In this document: piece after piece, positions 7,917-17,693 of the stretch | Position numbering within the stretch: the first letter of the stretch is position 1 | How the letters are laid out: each line of letters opens with the position of its first letter | Source of the DNA: Saccharicrinis sp963677345 | GTDB lineage: Bacteria > Bacteroidota > Bacteroidia > Bacteroidales > Marinilabiliaceae | Direction: 5' to 3' | NCBI GenBank assembly: GCA_963677345.2 | Contig: CAXXLC010000021.1 | Span: forward strand, 124,001 to 188,000 | Length of the DNA: 64,000 nt | Notes under the pieces: model-generated | Database searches by the model: none | Seen by the model: only the letters and a program-made list of their open reading frames with translations | Told to the model about the DNA's origin: nothing | Made by a program: the position numbers and the translations under genes

Positions 7917-8192
7917 GGTGCAAAAATAATTTGCAATAAAGTTAAACTATATTTTCTATAGGTAAACCTGCTAATATAGAGCCTGAAAAACCATATTGAT
8001 ATACTGAAGTATTATTATTTGCAGAGACTCATTTCAATTAGAATAAACCACTAAGCTTATTTTAATTAAACAAACGTCTGTAAAGCCTTGTTTACTTCAT
8101 TTATTAATTAGTATATTACAACAAATCAAAACAGACATTAATGATTATTCTGTTTTTACAAGTAATACAAATAATCTCCTTTATTTTTCAGT

Positions 8193-9881
8193 ATGCAAAA
8201 GGCCACTAAAGATCTTAGTTTTTATACTTTTTTTACAAAGTATTCTTTAATGGAGGATTATGGATTTACTTCAGGGTTAATCAGCAGATTGTATAAGAAA
8301 ATTCTTCCTTCTGTGCCGGAAGAAGACACCTTTGAGTTTTTTTTATTTCAAAATAAAAAGAATATTGATTATATATTTAGCACCCTCGACTTTAACATTA
8401 CCGACAACAACCATATCTATAAAGATCTTACTCTAAGTATAAAAGCCCTTTGTTCTAAAATATCGGCATTTGGACTTGACAGTGATATTAGTTATAAATT
8501 TAAAATACTTGAATTAAACCCTCAGCATTTTGAAATATTACTAAATATCATGAATACACTAGACTGCCGAGATGATCAGAAAATAACCTATTTGATTCAA
8601 CTCTTAAATAAGATTGAAGATAATATTAATGCATTAAGAAAATTTAAAAATAAAATAGGAATCAGTTTGCACCTGACTATTGTTACCAGAAGAATACTGG
8701 AATATATAGAAAGAGTTAAAGAATTAATTGATTTAAGTTTAAACATTAACTCTCCAGCTCACTGGAAAAAAATAATTATCAATCATCTTGCGTACACTAA
8801 AAGGAAATACAGTTTAAAAAAGTTTATTGTCAGACATCTGGATTTACTCATATTTGAAGCCGTTGAGCACACTTCAAACAAAGGAGAAAAGTATATTGCT
8901 GAAAACAACAAAGAATACTGGCGTTTTTTATATAAATCAATGCTTGGAGGGGCACTTATTGCGCTATTTGCCCTCTTTAAAATATTCTTTGGTTCCAGAT
9001 ACCAATTTGATGCGGTAGGAGATGCTATTGTCTTTAGCATAAATTATGCTGTTTGTTTTATTTTGGTTAAACAATTAGGAGGTATCATAGCAACCAAACA
9101 ACCTGCAATGACTGCATCCACAATAGCCAAGCATATTGATAAAAACAACAACCTGCAGATAGACTCAAAAAAAGAAATTATCAAAATAATAAAAAAAGCA
9201 CTAAGTAGTCAGTTTATATCTTTAGTGGGAAACTTTACAATGGCCTTAATATTTGCCAGTGCAACGTATTTGTTGTTTGAACAGTTGGGAATACAGAAGT
9301 CGCTGGGCATTAAACCTGATTATTTAATGAAAGATATCATGCCCACATTAAGTCTGTTTGGTTATGCCGCTACGGCAGGAGTTTTTCTGGCTCTCTCTGG
9401 TATTATTTCGGGATATGTAGATAATAAAATTATCGCATCAAGAGCTGCTCACCGAATTGTGAATACTAAAATATTTTTCAACAGTAAAAAAACAGCTGAT
9501 TTTATTCTTCATAAAGGCGGGTCTTTAATGGGAAATATTTCGCTGGGTTTTTTTCTGGGCAGTGCTTTTCTTTTAAGCTATATTTTCTCGTTTTCAATAG
9601 ATATACGACATATTGCCTTTAGCACTTCTTATTTGGGCTACTCAATAATGAGTAAGCCTTTTGAGCTAACTATAATTATTAAAGCTCTTTCAGGCATATT
9701 AATTATAGGCCTGACCAACCTTGTGGTGAGCTTTTCAATAACCCTGGTTTTGGCATTAAAATCGAGAGGAGCTACATTTTTATTTATTCCTCAACTATTT
9801 ATGTATTCAGTAAAGGATTTTTTTAGCAATCCTATTGATTATTTTATTGTAAGAAATAACAATAACAATAACAAGAAATAA
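8193..9881 (+). CDS. Multi-pass membrane protein of the SpecificRecomb (PF10136) family
   Basis: This 562-residue protein matches the family annotated as site-specific recombinase (Gcr-like). Residues 1-240 are soluble and helical. From about 250 to the end there are at least six hydrophobic segments (for example GGALIALFALFKIFF, AVCFILVKQLGG, FISLVGNFTMALIFA, AATAGVFLALSGIISGYVDN and GNISLGFFLGSAFLLSYIF). Known family hallmarks such as KQLGGIIATKQPAMTAS and GYVDNK are present. It has no tyrosine or serine recombinase catalytic motif, and its membrane topology argues against a recombinase function, so the family name is doubtful. It stands alone, in front of the convergent pectin gene cluster, and ends in a low-complexity run of Asn. 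Confidence 0.8.
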   Translation: MQKATKDLSFYTFFTKYSLMEDYGFTSGLISRLYKKILPSVPEEDTFEFFLFQNKKNIDYIFSTLDFNITDNNHIYKDLTLSIKALCSKISAFGLDSDISYKFKILELNPQHFEILLNIMNTLDCRDDQKITYLIQLLNKIEDNINALRKFKNKIGISLHLTIVTRRILEYIERVKELIDLSLNINSPAHWKKIIINHLAYTKRKYSLKKFIVRHLDLLIFEAVEHTSNKGEKYIAENNKEYWRFLYKSMLGGALIALFALFKIFFGSRYQFDAVGDAIVFSINYAVCFILVKQLGGIIATKQPAMTASTIAKHIDKNNNLQIDSKKEIIKIIKKALSSQFISLVGNFTMALIFASATYLLFEQLGIQKSLGIKPDYLMKDIMPTLSLFGYAATAGVFLALSGIISGYVDNKIIASRAAHRIVNTKIFFNSKKTADFILHKGGSLMGNISLGFFLGSAFLLSYIFSFSIDIRHIAFSTSYLGYSIMSKPFELTIIIKALSGILIIGLTNLVVSFSITLVLALKSRGATFLFIPQLFMYSVKDFFSNPIDYFIVRNNNNNNKK

Positions 9882-9967
9882 GGGAGACTTTAAGTACAAG
9901 CCCCCCCTTTTAAACCTGAATTTTGAAGACTATTTTATTAATCGTAACAAAACACTTTACTCAACCT

Positions 9968-12900
9968 TTAAAAAGACACCTTAAATGCCTTATTATTAAT
10001 CACAACAAGATACAATCCATGCACATCAAGTTTCTTCGAGTAACTTGAATTCATTGTTTTTTCTAATGACAACAGATTTCCGCTCAAAGAATAAACAGCT
10101 ACAACAGATTGACCGCTTAAACAAGCCACATAAAGCACCGAGTCGTTTACATAAACACAAAGCTCATTTTCAGGAGCATCACCCACAGCTAAATGTATAC
10201 CTCCTGTGATTCCTTCCGACAACTCACTCAGGCTTCCATATTCATTTGCAGCACGCACGTTATAAGTATAACTCTTACCCGATTCAGCATCATAATCGGT
10301 ATACGCAGGTTCGGTTGTAAAACCAACAACCTCTCCATCGCGATATACAACATAACAAATAGCATACTCTGATATATTCCAATCTAAAACATTATTATGT
10401 ATCGCCAATCCTGAAGGTTGCTCTACTGGTTCAAAATACATTCTGGGATTCCAGTTATCATGACCCGCGAGCACATTATCATAGGTATAATCAGCAGCTT
10501 CTTCCTGCGATAACACCGCTTGTAAACCAGAAACTGTTTGTCCTCCTTCACCCTCACTTTCTGTATAAGTAGTCTTTCTATTCGACAAATCAATAAGATT
10601 TCCATCCGAATCCACACTATTATACTCAGCAAATAATTTAGGTATCACACCCATATTAGTCCAACCTTCAGCAGCAGGTAAAATATTCATTTTTGTATTA
10701 AGAAAAACAGCTATTGGCTCATTATGCCAGGGACGTCCTAATTTCAAATTACCATCTGCGGCTTCTTCATTTCCATCAATAGTACAGTTATTAAAAACAT
10801 AACCATATTTAGTTCCATTATCATGAGCCGGAGCAACAATAACAGAACCACTGCGCACATTATACAAGGTACATTGATCAATAAACACATCTCCAGCTCC
10901 ATAAATGTAATCAACTGCACCCTCGAAATAACAATTGTAAGCATAATGTCGATCATTTAAGCCATTGGTTGTATACCATGTATCCTGAAACGATTTAAAA
11001 TTACAATTATTAAAAGTAAACCGGTCATTGTTTGATCGCATGGCCAGAGCCATTGGGCCTGTCTGATAATCCACACCATAATCATTGACAAATGAAATAT
11101 TTTCAGCATAAAAATCACTTGCTTCAACAACAACAACAGCACAATCACTCATTCCCCACAGTTCTTTTCTGAAATCCCAACCATCATCTGTTGAACTTGA
11201 ACTACAGCATATGGCAAAAGAAATGATGGTATTTTCTTTATCCTGACCTATTAAATACATATATGGTTTATCCTCCGGAATTCTAACCAACTCATTATAA
11301 GTTCCTTTTTTAATAAAAATCAACCAGGGTGAGGTTTGGTTCGAAGGAGCAGCATCAATAGCCTCCTGAACAGAAGTATAATCACCACTTCCATCTTTAG
11401 CCACTACAGCATCATATAACCTGGCTATTGGCTGTGGTCGATTCATGGTGGTAAATGTCAGGTTTAATCCACCAAAAGCATTCCCCGATTTATCCGTTAA
11501 AGCTCCATCTGGTACTGTAAAAGTATATTCAGTATTATACTCAAGTCTGGAGTAACTATACGATACAGTTTTTGAACCAAAATCCGGAGTAAGCTCAACT
11601 GTTCCAAGCATACTGCTTCCTGTTCCGGCCATCATTGCCTCATCAAAGGTTAAAACAATGGAACCACTGGCCGAAGCATTTGTAGCGCCCCCGGCAGGTA
11701 CTGTTGATATTAATGAGGGTACTGTAACATCGTTTACAACAACTTTATCAGCAAACACAAAAACATTTGTTATAGCAGTTCCATCCACATCGCTGGCACT
11801 CCCAATTTCCGGACTCGAAGTATCTGCAATCCATCTTACAAACACCTTGGCCTGTCCTTCTGCTTCATCAGGCAGTACAACATTTAAATCAGCCCAGGAT
11901 ACCCCCCAGACAGAAGTAAGATCGACATTACCTAGTTGAACGAAGTTTGTGCCATCTAAAGAATATTGAATGGTCATTACTGAATAACCATGATAAGAAC
12001 CCGAAAGCATAGAGTTAATCTGTATGTTTTCATATCCAACAGTTGAAAAAGAAGTTTGATAGGCTCTTGGCGTTGCAAATTCTGAGGTAGGAGTCCAAAA
12101 CTGAACACATGAATAACCTGGCGAAAAGGAACTGGAAGTCCGGGCGAGCCAACTTGTAGTTGTTCCATTATTTTTTACAACAGAAAACAAACCTGTATTA
12201 TCCGTTGCCGAATAAAAATCAGCAGGTCTGTCACTTGTTGGTTCTTTATCTGCAAAGTCCCACCCCACGATAAATGGCACTTCATCAAAACTCGCTGTAT
12301 AATTTTTATTCTCGTTTACCGATACTGTACGAATCAAGTCGGTTGAATAATCTTCCCAGTTTAAAAAGTGAGTTACGGTAGTAGGCACTGCAGTCATTGT
12401 TACAATTGTGCCTTCTTCATATTTACCGTCTGTGGGTTGTGGGCTTAACAAAACCTCTCCCCAGTTACTTCCTGTAATATCTACATGAAAAGAATAGGTA
12501 GTTTTTGTTTCAAATACGGCTTTTACACTGATGTTTTCACTAATAATAAAAGTGTAAGGATTTTCAGATGACAACACCTCTCCTGTATTACCATCCTGCC
12601 ACTCAGTAAACTCATAACCAAAATTATTGGTTGCTGATAATGTAATCTCATCCCCTTGGTTATAAATTCCGGAAGTTGGAGAAACAGTTCCTGCGGCATC
12701 TTCTGATAAAAGAACAGTGAGTTCAACCGCTGCTGTTAATTGTTTTAGCCAGCGAGGATCTCCAATAACAGTACCGCTTGTACCGGCTGATGCAACAGGA
12801 GATGAAGATAATATGGTAAAATCACCCCCCTCAGCATTTCCAAACCCTATTTCTGACAAACCTAAGCTTTCAAGGGAATGGTCACTGACAGAAGAAGATG

Positions 12901-13720
12901 TTGCACTTGTTATATTGTATCCACCATAGTTAACCACAAGATTATTCTGTGCAGACAGGTTTCCTCCTGTGGCAACAATTATATTTGGTAAAGTGGTAGC
13001 TCCCGGCTCGGCAATAATATTATCCAAAAAATGATAATATGAATTCGTGCTGTACAGATTTCTGACATTACATAAGGCACGACTACTATCCTTAGCCCAC
13101 TTATACACTGTATTATTAGAAAAAGTAAATTCAAAGTCATTACTACTATCTGATGTTTGAGGATAAAAAAAACTTTCTCCGTTTAAATAGTTATACAGTG
13201 TACTATTAGTAACACTTAATGAGTTAACAATATGCTTTGTATAAATAAAGTTCCAACCATTACTCCCACAATCTTTTATGATACAATTATCAAATACTAT
13301 TGACCCGATAGAAAAACCAGTGTTCTCGGTTCTTAAAAAACAACGGTTAACATTTTGAATTGTAACATTATAAAATGCCAGCTCTGTTATATCACCAATA
13401 GTACCACTTATAAAATAATCGGCACCCCTGTCAATAATAACCCCTTCAAACTTCAAACCACAGTTTGTGAGCGCATCGCCCATTGAAATTTGTTGGGTTA
13501 TTACAACATCGCCATCTCCAGCAGCTTTTAAAGTTAAAACCTTATCGCTTTGAAAATTTATACCTGAAGAATAAGTCCCCGCTTCTAAAAGCAGGATATC
13601 CCCATTGGATGCATTTCCCATTTCTGTTTCAATCGTGACAGGACTAACAGAAACAGATGCTGCAAAACTTTGAATTACGGTAAGCAGCAATCCTAAAAAT
13701 AATAAGTAATTTTTTTTCAT
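9968..13720 (-). CDS. Modular pectinesterase (CE8) with beta-helix, InlB-like repeats and T9SS signal
   Basis: A secreted, 1250-residue modular enzyme. After a signal peptide (to about residue 20) there is a right-handed beta-helix-like module (about 25-330), ending GDPRWLKQ. Two InlB/Listeria-Bacteroides-type repeats follow (about 333-405 and 408-480), then a beta-sandwich (480-665) and a Big_5-like domain (668-762). The pectin methylesterase domain spans about 768-1075. It shows GTYNE, GPMALAM, QDTWY (catalytic Asp about 912), VDYIYGAGDV (second Asp about 937) and LGRPW (about 995). An Fn3-like stretch and a C-terminal sorting domain (about 1175-1250; VYSLSGNLL, LDVHGLYLVVINNKAFKV) point to type IX secretion. 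It removes methyl esters from homogalacturonan so that the lyase and hydrolase can act. It is minus strand, isolated by a repeat and terminator from the rest of the pectin operon, so it likely has its own promoter. Confidence 0.9.
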   Translation of the reverse strand: MKKNYLLFLGLLLTVIQSFAASVSVSPVTIETEMGNASNGDILLLEAGTYSSGINFQSDKVLTLKAAGDGDVVITQQISMGDALTNCGLKFEGVIIDRGADYFISGTIGDITELAFYNVTIQNVNRCFLRTENTGFSIGSIVFDNCIIKDCGSNGWNFIYTKHIVNSLSVTNSTLYNYLNGESFFYPQTSDSSNDFEFTFSNNTVYKWAKDSSRALCNVRNLYSTNSYYHFLDNIIAEPGATTLPNIIVATGGNLSAQNNLVVNYGGYNITSATSSSVSDHSLESLGLSEIGFGNAEGGDFTILSSSPVASAGTSGTVIGDPRWLKQLTAAVELTVLLSEDAAGTVSPTSGIYNQGDEITLSATNNFGYEFTEWQDGNTGEVLSSENPYTFIISENISVKAVFETKTTYSFHVDITGSNWGEVLLSPQPTDGKYEEGTIVTMTAVPTTVTHFLNWEDYSTDLIRTVSVNENKNYTASFDEVPFIVGWDFADKEPTSDRPADFYSATDNTGLFSVVKNNGTTTSWLARTSSSFSPGYSCVQFWTPTSEFATPRAYQTSFSTVGYENIQINSMLSGSYHGYSVMTIQYSLDGTNFVQLGNVDLTSVWGVSWADLNVVLPDEAEGQAKVFVRWIADTSSPEIGSASDVDGTAITNVFVFADKVVVNDVTVPSLISTVPAGGATNASASGSIVLTFDEAMMAGTGSSMLGTVELTPDFGSKTVSYSYSRLEYNTEYTFTVPDGALTDKSGNAFGGLNLTFTTMNRPQPIARLYDAVVAKDGSGDYTSVQEAIDAAPSNQTSPWLIFIKKGTYNELVRIPEDKPYMYLIGQDKENTIISFAICCSSSSTDDGWDFRKELWGMSDCAVVVVEASDFYAENISFVNDYGVDYQTGPMALAMRSNNDRFTFNNCNFKSFQDTWYTTNGLNDRHYAYNCYFEGAVDYIYGAGDVFIDQCTLYNVRSGSVIVAPAHDNGTKYGYVFNNCTIDGNEEAADGNLKLGRPWHNEPIAVFLNTKMNILPAAEGWTNMGVIPKLFAEYNSVDSDGNLIDLSNRKTTYTESEGEGGQTVSGLQAVLSQEEAADYTYDNVLAGHDNWNPRMYFEPVEQPSGLAIHNNVLDWNISEYAICYVVYRDGEVVGFTTEPAYTDYDAESGKSYTYNVRAANEYGSLSELSEGITGGIHLAVGDAPENELCVYVNDSVLYVACLSGQSVVAVYSLSGNLLSLEKTMNSSYSKKLDVHGLYLVVINNKAFKVSF

Positions 13721-13765
13721 TTAAATTTGTTTTTAAGGACATATAAAACTTGTACATTTAGTGAA

Positions 13766-13807
13766 TTACCTGAATTCGACATGAAATTTTAATCACCCTC
13801 AGGTTAA
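13766..13807 (+). repeat. Copy of a dispersed imperfect palindrome
   Basis: TTACCTGA at 13766 and TCAGGTTAA at 13799-13807 form a perfect end-to-end match around a centre that includes TTCGACATGAAATTTTAA. Related copies occur at 13910, 14214-14249 and 51771. Confidence 0.6.
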
Positions 13808-13909
13808 TTATAAATTTGAACCTAAATGTATATATCTTACTATACCGGAGCGTATTCTGTTTTACAATTACAACAGGGTCATATTGCAAAACACTGAATA
13901 AATGCATAC

Positions 13910-14249
13910 TAACCTGAGTTCGACATAAAATTTTGGATTCAGAGCGCCTATAAATAGTGAGGTTCAACTGAAAATTATGAAAGAATAGCAGGCTATTTTG
14001 AATAATTTTCAGGAAGAAGATTGCTGTTTAGTTCCTGATCATTGCTTCGTTCAGCATAATCAAAGTAAACTTTGCTTCTGCTCTCACTTATCGCAATAAT
14101 TATAAGCGAAATCATTATGCTTTACCATAAAAAACTAATCTACTGCGTTAAATTTTTCGAGCTAGCTCGCTAGCCCTGCAAAATTTGCCTTGTAAATCAG
14201 CTTTTTATGATAATCTGAATTCTATAATTTTAATCGAACTCAGGTTACT
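13910..14249. repeat. MITE-like element with inverted ends
   Basis: The left end TAACCTGAGTTCGACATAAA (13910) and the right end, read in reverse, GTAACCTGAGTTCGATTAAA (14249) are near-perfect inverted copies that continue for about 35 bases. The 340-base interior has no gene but contains further palindromic parts (AAAGTAAACTTT near 14060, GAGCTAGCTC near 14158). It sits between the polygalacturonase operon terminator and the pectinesterase gene. It could be a non-autonomous transposable element or two repeat copies that pair. No target-site duplication is obvious. Confidence 0.55.
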
Positions 14250-14283
14250 AAAAAAGAGCAGTTCAGCAGAACTACTCTTTTTA
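14250..14283 (-). terminator. Rho-independent-type terminator of the pectin operon
   Basis: A hairpin with arms AAAAAGAG-C-AGTTC and GAACT-A-CTCTTTTT surrounds a short loop. Read on the minus strand it ends in a U-run, about 75 bases after the stop codon of the polygalacturonase gene. Confidence 0.7.
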
Positions 14284-14355
14284 AAATAGTGGTATTAAAA
14301 TTAAGGGAATCGGAATTAATAACTATAAAAACAATTTTAATGATTTACTACAATC

Positions 14356-16029
14356 TTATTTATAGTGTACATTTTTATCAGGAGTACCAACAACCTTTAC
14401 ATACTTTTTAGCATTAGATACATTTTTAAAGTCAAGATAAACATTACCAGTAGATTCTCCCTTAACAACGACAATATGATGCTCTACATCAACCACCTCA
14501 CTATCACTAAACTTAACATCATCACTATTTTGAATAATAACAGATTCCGGCTTATTTACATCAAGACTTAAACCTTCGAGTTCTATTCCTTTAGCATACC
14601 TGATTAAAACGCCTTCGTTAGATACTATTTTACTATTTTTAATTATAATATTCTGAACCGGCATTTCAGGAATTCCATTAATTGTGATTGCTTTTTCAAC
14701 ATTAAAACACTGAATATCTTCGAAAACAAAATTTCTAAAGCAGGGTGTTTCTTCGCTTACTGGTAAGGTTTTAACTCCAATAATATTACCATTTTCATCT
14801 TCTTTAATTTTCCCGCCATAATACAAGTTAAAACGTATTGCATCTGTAGGGATATTCGTCATACGAACACCTTTTATATAAATATTCTCAACAACACCTC
14901 CCCGTCCTCTGGTGCTTTTAAATCGCAAACCACAATCCGTTCCAAGAAATGTACAATTTTCAACATACATATTTTTTACACCACCAGACATCTCACTACC
15001 AATCACAAAACCTCCATGTCCATGATAAACAATACAATTACGCACTATAACACATTCAGTAGGAACTCCAATATCTCTACCCTGTTTATCTTTTCCTGAC
15101 TTTATACAAATGGCATCATCACCCACATCAAAAGTACAATTCTCAATAATTCCATATTTACATGACTCTAAATCTATTCCATCGCCATTTTGGGCAAACC
15201 AGGGATTACGAACATTAATATTTCTGACAGTTATGTTTTTACACAGCAAAGGATGAATATTCCATGATGGAGAGTTTTGAAAAGTAGGTCCATCCAACAA
15301 TATATTTTCACATTGAATCAAATTGATTAACTGGGGTCTGAAAAAATCTTTATACTGTTTCAGAGCATTCACATTGTCATAATCCACTTTTCCAGAACGC
15401 ACTAACTGCTCACCCTCATAATAAGATTCGGAGGGATACCATATTTTCTCGTTATAAACAAAACCTCCACCGGCAACAGTTTCTTTCCATTGCTTTTCGG
15501 TTAATTTATCTTTTTTAATTTGTCTCCAGGCACCTCCGTCTCCATCTATAACACCCTTACCGGTAATAGCAATATTCTTTAAGTTTTTACCTGATATGGG
15601 ATTTTGGCATCTGGGATTTTTCTTCCCTTCATAAAAATTTTCTAAGAGAGGATATAAACTACGATCGCCACTAAACTGCAATAAAGCACCACCTTCTAGA
15701 TGAATATTAACATTATCTTTTAAAACAACAGGACCTGTTAACCAAACACCTTTAGGAATAAGTACAACACCACCATTATTTTTCGAGCACAAATCAATGG
15801 TAGAATTAATAACACCAGTATTTAAAAACTTACCATTTGAGATCGCTCCATAATCTACAATATTAAATGTATCGGCGTTAAATTCAGGCACTACAACCTT
15901 CGGCATATCAAATGGCAAATCCAAGCCCCCCTCCTCTGAATCAGAGGCTTTTGCATCAGAACATGAAATAAATCCAATAATGCTTATGAAAAAGCAAAGT
16001 CTGTATATATTCTTTAATAAACCCTTCAT
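14356..16029 (-). CDS. Polygalacturonase, glycoside hydrolase family 28, lipoprotein
   Basis: This 557-residue exo- or endo-polygalacturonase hydrolyses alpha-1,4 bonds in homogalacturonan. The N-terminus is a lipoprotein signal (FISC, Cys at about 23), followed by acidic residues, which in Bacteroidota often means export to the cell surface. The family motifs appear in order: NGDGIDLESC (about 282), GDDAICIKSGKD (about 303), YHGHGGFVIGSEMSGG (about 336) and LRFKSTRGRGG (about 367), giving the catalytic Asp triad, the conserved His and the Arg-x-Lys. A beta-helix framework is visible as repeated NI.I.. and V.N... strands. It lies 8 bases downstream of a GH43 gene on the same strand and is the last gene of the operon, before a hairpin terminator. 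The start ATG at 16029 fits the signal peptide well. Confidence 0.93.
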   Translation of the reverse strand: MKGLLKNIYRLCFFISIIGFISCSDAKASDSEEGGLDLPFDMPKVVVPEFNADTFNIVDYGAISNGKFLNTGVINSTIDLCSKNNGGVVLIPKGVWLTGPVVLKDNVNIHLEGGALLQFSGDRSLYPLLENFYEGKKNPRCQNPISGKNLKNIAITGKGVIDGDGGAWRQIKKDKLTEKQWKETVAGGGFVYNEKIWYPSESYYEGEQLVRSGKVDYDNVNALKQYKDFFRPQLINLIQCENILLDGPTFQNSPSWNIHPLLCKNITVRNINVRNPWFAQNGDGIDLESCKYGIIENCTFDVGDDAICIKSGKDKQGRDIGVPTECVIVRNCIVYHGHGGFVIGSEMSGGVKNMYVENCTFLGTDCGLRFKSTRGRGGVVENIYIKGVRMTNIPTDAIRFNLYYGGKIKEDENGNIIGVKTLPVSEETPCFRNFVFEDIQCFNVEKAITINGIPEMPVQNIIIKNSKIVSNEGVLIRYAKGIELEGLSLDVNKPESVIIQNSDDVKFSDSEVVDVEHHIVVVKGESTGNVYLDFKNVSNAKKYVKVVGTPDKNVHYK

Positions 16030-16037
16030 TGTATAAA

Positions 16038-17693
16038 CTATTTAGTTACTCTAAACCAATCAACATCGACCCAGCCACTATCTTTATGATATAAATGACG
16101 ATTAATAAACAATCCCATTTTAGCTCCAATCCATTTACCTTCACGTGCTTTAAACGGCTTTCCTATTGTTATAAACTTTTTACCATTAAAACTATAGCTA
16201 AACTGACAGTCATTCTGACCTTGCATCGTAACTCTTAAATAAACAGGATTATTATTTTTAATGGTTACTTTATCGTTTATAATCTCACTGTTGCCTTTGT
16301 CGGCTTCTTTACAAAAACCCTGAGATAAAACAACACCATCTTTAGTATTTTCCAAAGCTACAACACCATAATCACGACCCATGATCACAAAGCCGGCACG
16401 CTCACCTTCAATTTCAGGATTTGGATGAAAAGTCATTTTAACAGTAGCTGTAAATTCAGGAGCCGGTATTTTTTGCAGCAATAAGTTTGGAACATCCCAC
16501 AGGCTTTTATAATTATCAGGAGTTAAAACCGAGTAAAGTCTCATATTGCCATTAGCAGCATCATTAAAAATCCAGAATGGAGAACTGTTACCATGCCACT
16601 GCCATTGAAAACCAGTTTTAGTATCGTTAAACTCATCACTTTCGGCAGGAGTCATTATTGGATAAACTTTACCTACTGCTGGCTTTTTATAGCTTAAAAC
16701 AGGATCGCCACAACCATCATTATCCTTATCAACACCCATTACAGGCCATCCATTTTTCCATGCCATTGGTTGTAAGTGAACAATACGACCAATTGCTCCC
16801 ACATCCTGAAAATGAATAAACCAATCTTCTCCAGACGGAGTATCAACCCATGCTCCCTGATGAGGTCCATTAATATCTGTTTTTCCCTGAGCCAAAACTA
16901 TTTTATCTTCATAAGGGCCATAAACATTTTTAGATTTAAGTACAACCTGCCATCCCGTTGGCACTCCGCCCCCTGGGGCAAAAATATAATAGTATCCATC
17001 TTTTTTATAAAATTTAGGCCCTTCAATAGTGGGATGCTTACCATGTCCATCAAACACAATTACACTTTCTGATATTGCTTTCGTGGCATCTTTATTTAAC
17101 TCACATACCGACAGTACACTTTTAAAGGAAGCTCTGCTTCCTGCCACTCCATGAACAAGATAAACCCGGCCATCCTCATCCCATAGAGGACAAGCATCTA
17201 TTAAGCCTTTACCTTCTTTTACTAATGTTAATGGACTCCATCGGCCAGCAGGATCTTTTGCTTTTGTCATATAAATACCATAATCCGGATCTCCATAGAA
17301 AATATAAAATTCATTATTATGATATCGAATTGACGGGGCCCAGACTCCATTGCCATGCTGAGGCTTTGAAAACACATCGTCAGGTGGCAAACCATTAGGA
17401 ATTGCTGCACCTACCAGCTCCCAGTTAACCAAATCTTTGGAGTGTAAAATTTGCAATCCGGGAATACAATTAAAACTAGATGATGTCATATAATAATCAT
17501 CACCTGCCCTGCAAACATCAGGGTCTGAATAATCAGCGTATAAAATAGGGTTTTTATAAGTACCATCTCCCTGGTCAGCCACCCAAACCTCTGAAACGAA
17601 TTCTGGTTGACTTTGAGCTAATACATCAGCTACTCCCACAAATACTACCAGTGATAATAGTGACATTACTCTTGATTTCATTTTTAAATTCAT
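16038..17693 (-). CDS. Glycoside hydrolase family 43 (arabinosidase/xylosidase-like), secreted
   Basis: This 551-residue enzyme has a signal peptide (cleavage after LAQ near residue 27) and no lipobox, so it is probably periplasmic or secreted. Residues about 40-335 form the five-bladed GH43 catalytic domain. The catalytic acids are seen in YSDPDVCRAG (general base), IDACPLWDEDGR (pKa modulator) and TIEGPKFY (general acid). The C-terminal part, about 350-550, is a concanavalin-like beta-sandwich that shapes the active site in this type (GH43 beta-xylosidase C-terminal domain). It would trim arabinose or xylose side chains from pectin. The exact subfamily and specificity cannot be read from sequence alone. 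It is 8 bases from GH28 downstream and 188 bases from PL1 upstream. Confidence 0.9.
   Translation of the reverse strand: MNLKMKSRVMSLLSLVVFVGVADVLAQSQPEFVSEVWVADQGDGTYKNPILYADYSDPDVCRAGDDYYMTSSSFNCIPGLQILHSKDLVNWELVGAAIPNGLPPDDVFSKPQHGNGVWAPSIRYHNNEFYIFYGDPDYGIYMTKAKDPAGRWSPLTLVKEGKGLIDACPLWDEDGRVYLVHGVAGSRASFKSVLSVCELNKDATKAISESVIVFDGHGKHPTIEGPKFYKKDGYYYIFAPGGGVPTGWQVVLKSKNVYGPYEDKIVLAQGKTDINGPHQGAWVDTPSGEDWFIHFQDVGAIGRIVHLQPMAWKNGWPVMGVDKDNDGCGDPVLSYKKPAVGKVYPIMTPAESDEFNDTKTGFQWQWHGNSSPFWIFNDAANGNMRLYSVLTPDNYKSLWDVPNLLLQKIPAPEFTATVKMTFHPNPEIEGERAGFVIMGRDYGVVALENTKDGVVLSQGFCKEADKGNSEIINDKVTIKNNNPVYLRVTMQGQNDCQFSYSFNGKKFITIGKPFKAREGKWIGAKMGLFINRHLYHKDSGWVDVDWFRVTK

Noticed and set aside
7921..7928. 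TATTTTTG (minus strand) before the first LytS gene
   Set aside because: Only 5 bases from the start codon and without a -33 box; would make a leaderless message.
8193..9881. True DNA recombinase reading of the PF10136 family name
   Set aside because: No catalytic Tyr/Ser recombinase motif, and many membrane segments.
10423..11148. Several short minus-strand frames within the pectinesterase
   Set aside because: Alternative frames of a gene whose CE8 motifs are clear; composition is not protein-like.
11658..11939. Plus-strand frame antisense to pectinesterase
   Set aside because: Long only because of the codon use of the real gene on the other strand.
13758..13967. Minus-strand frame across the repeats
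   Set aside because: Consists of palindromic repeat copies and AT-rich filler.
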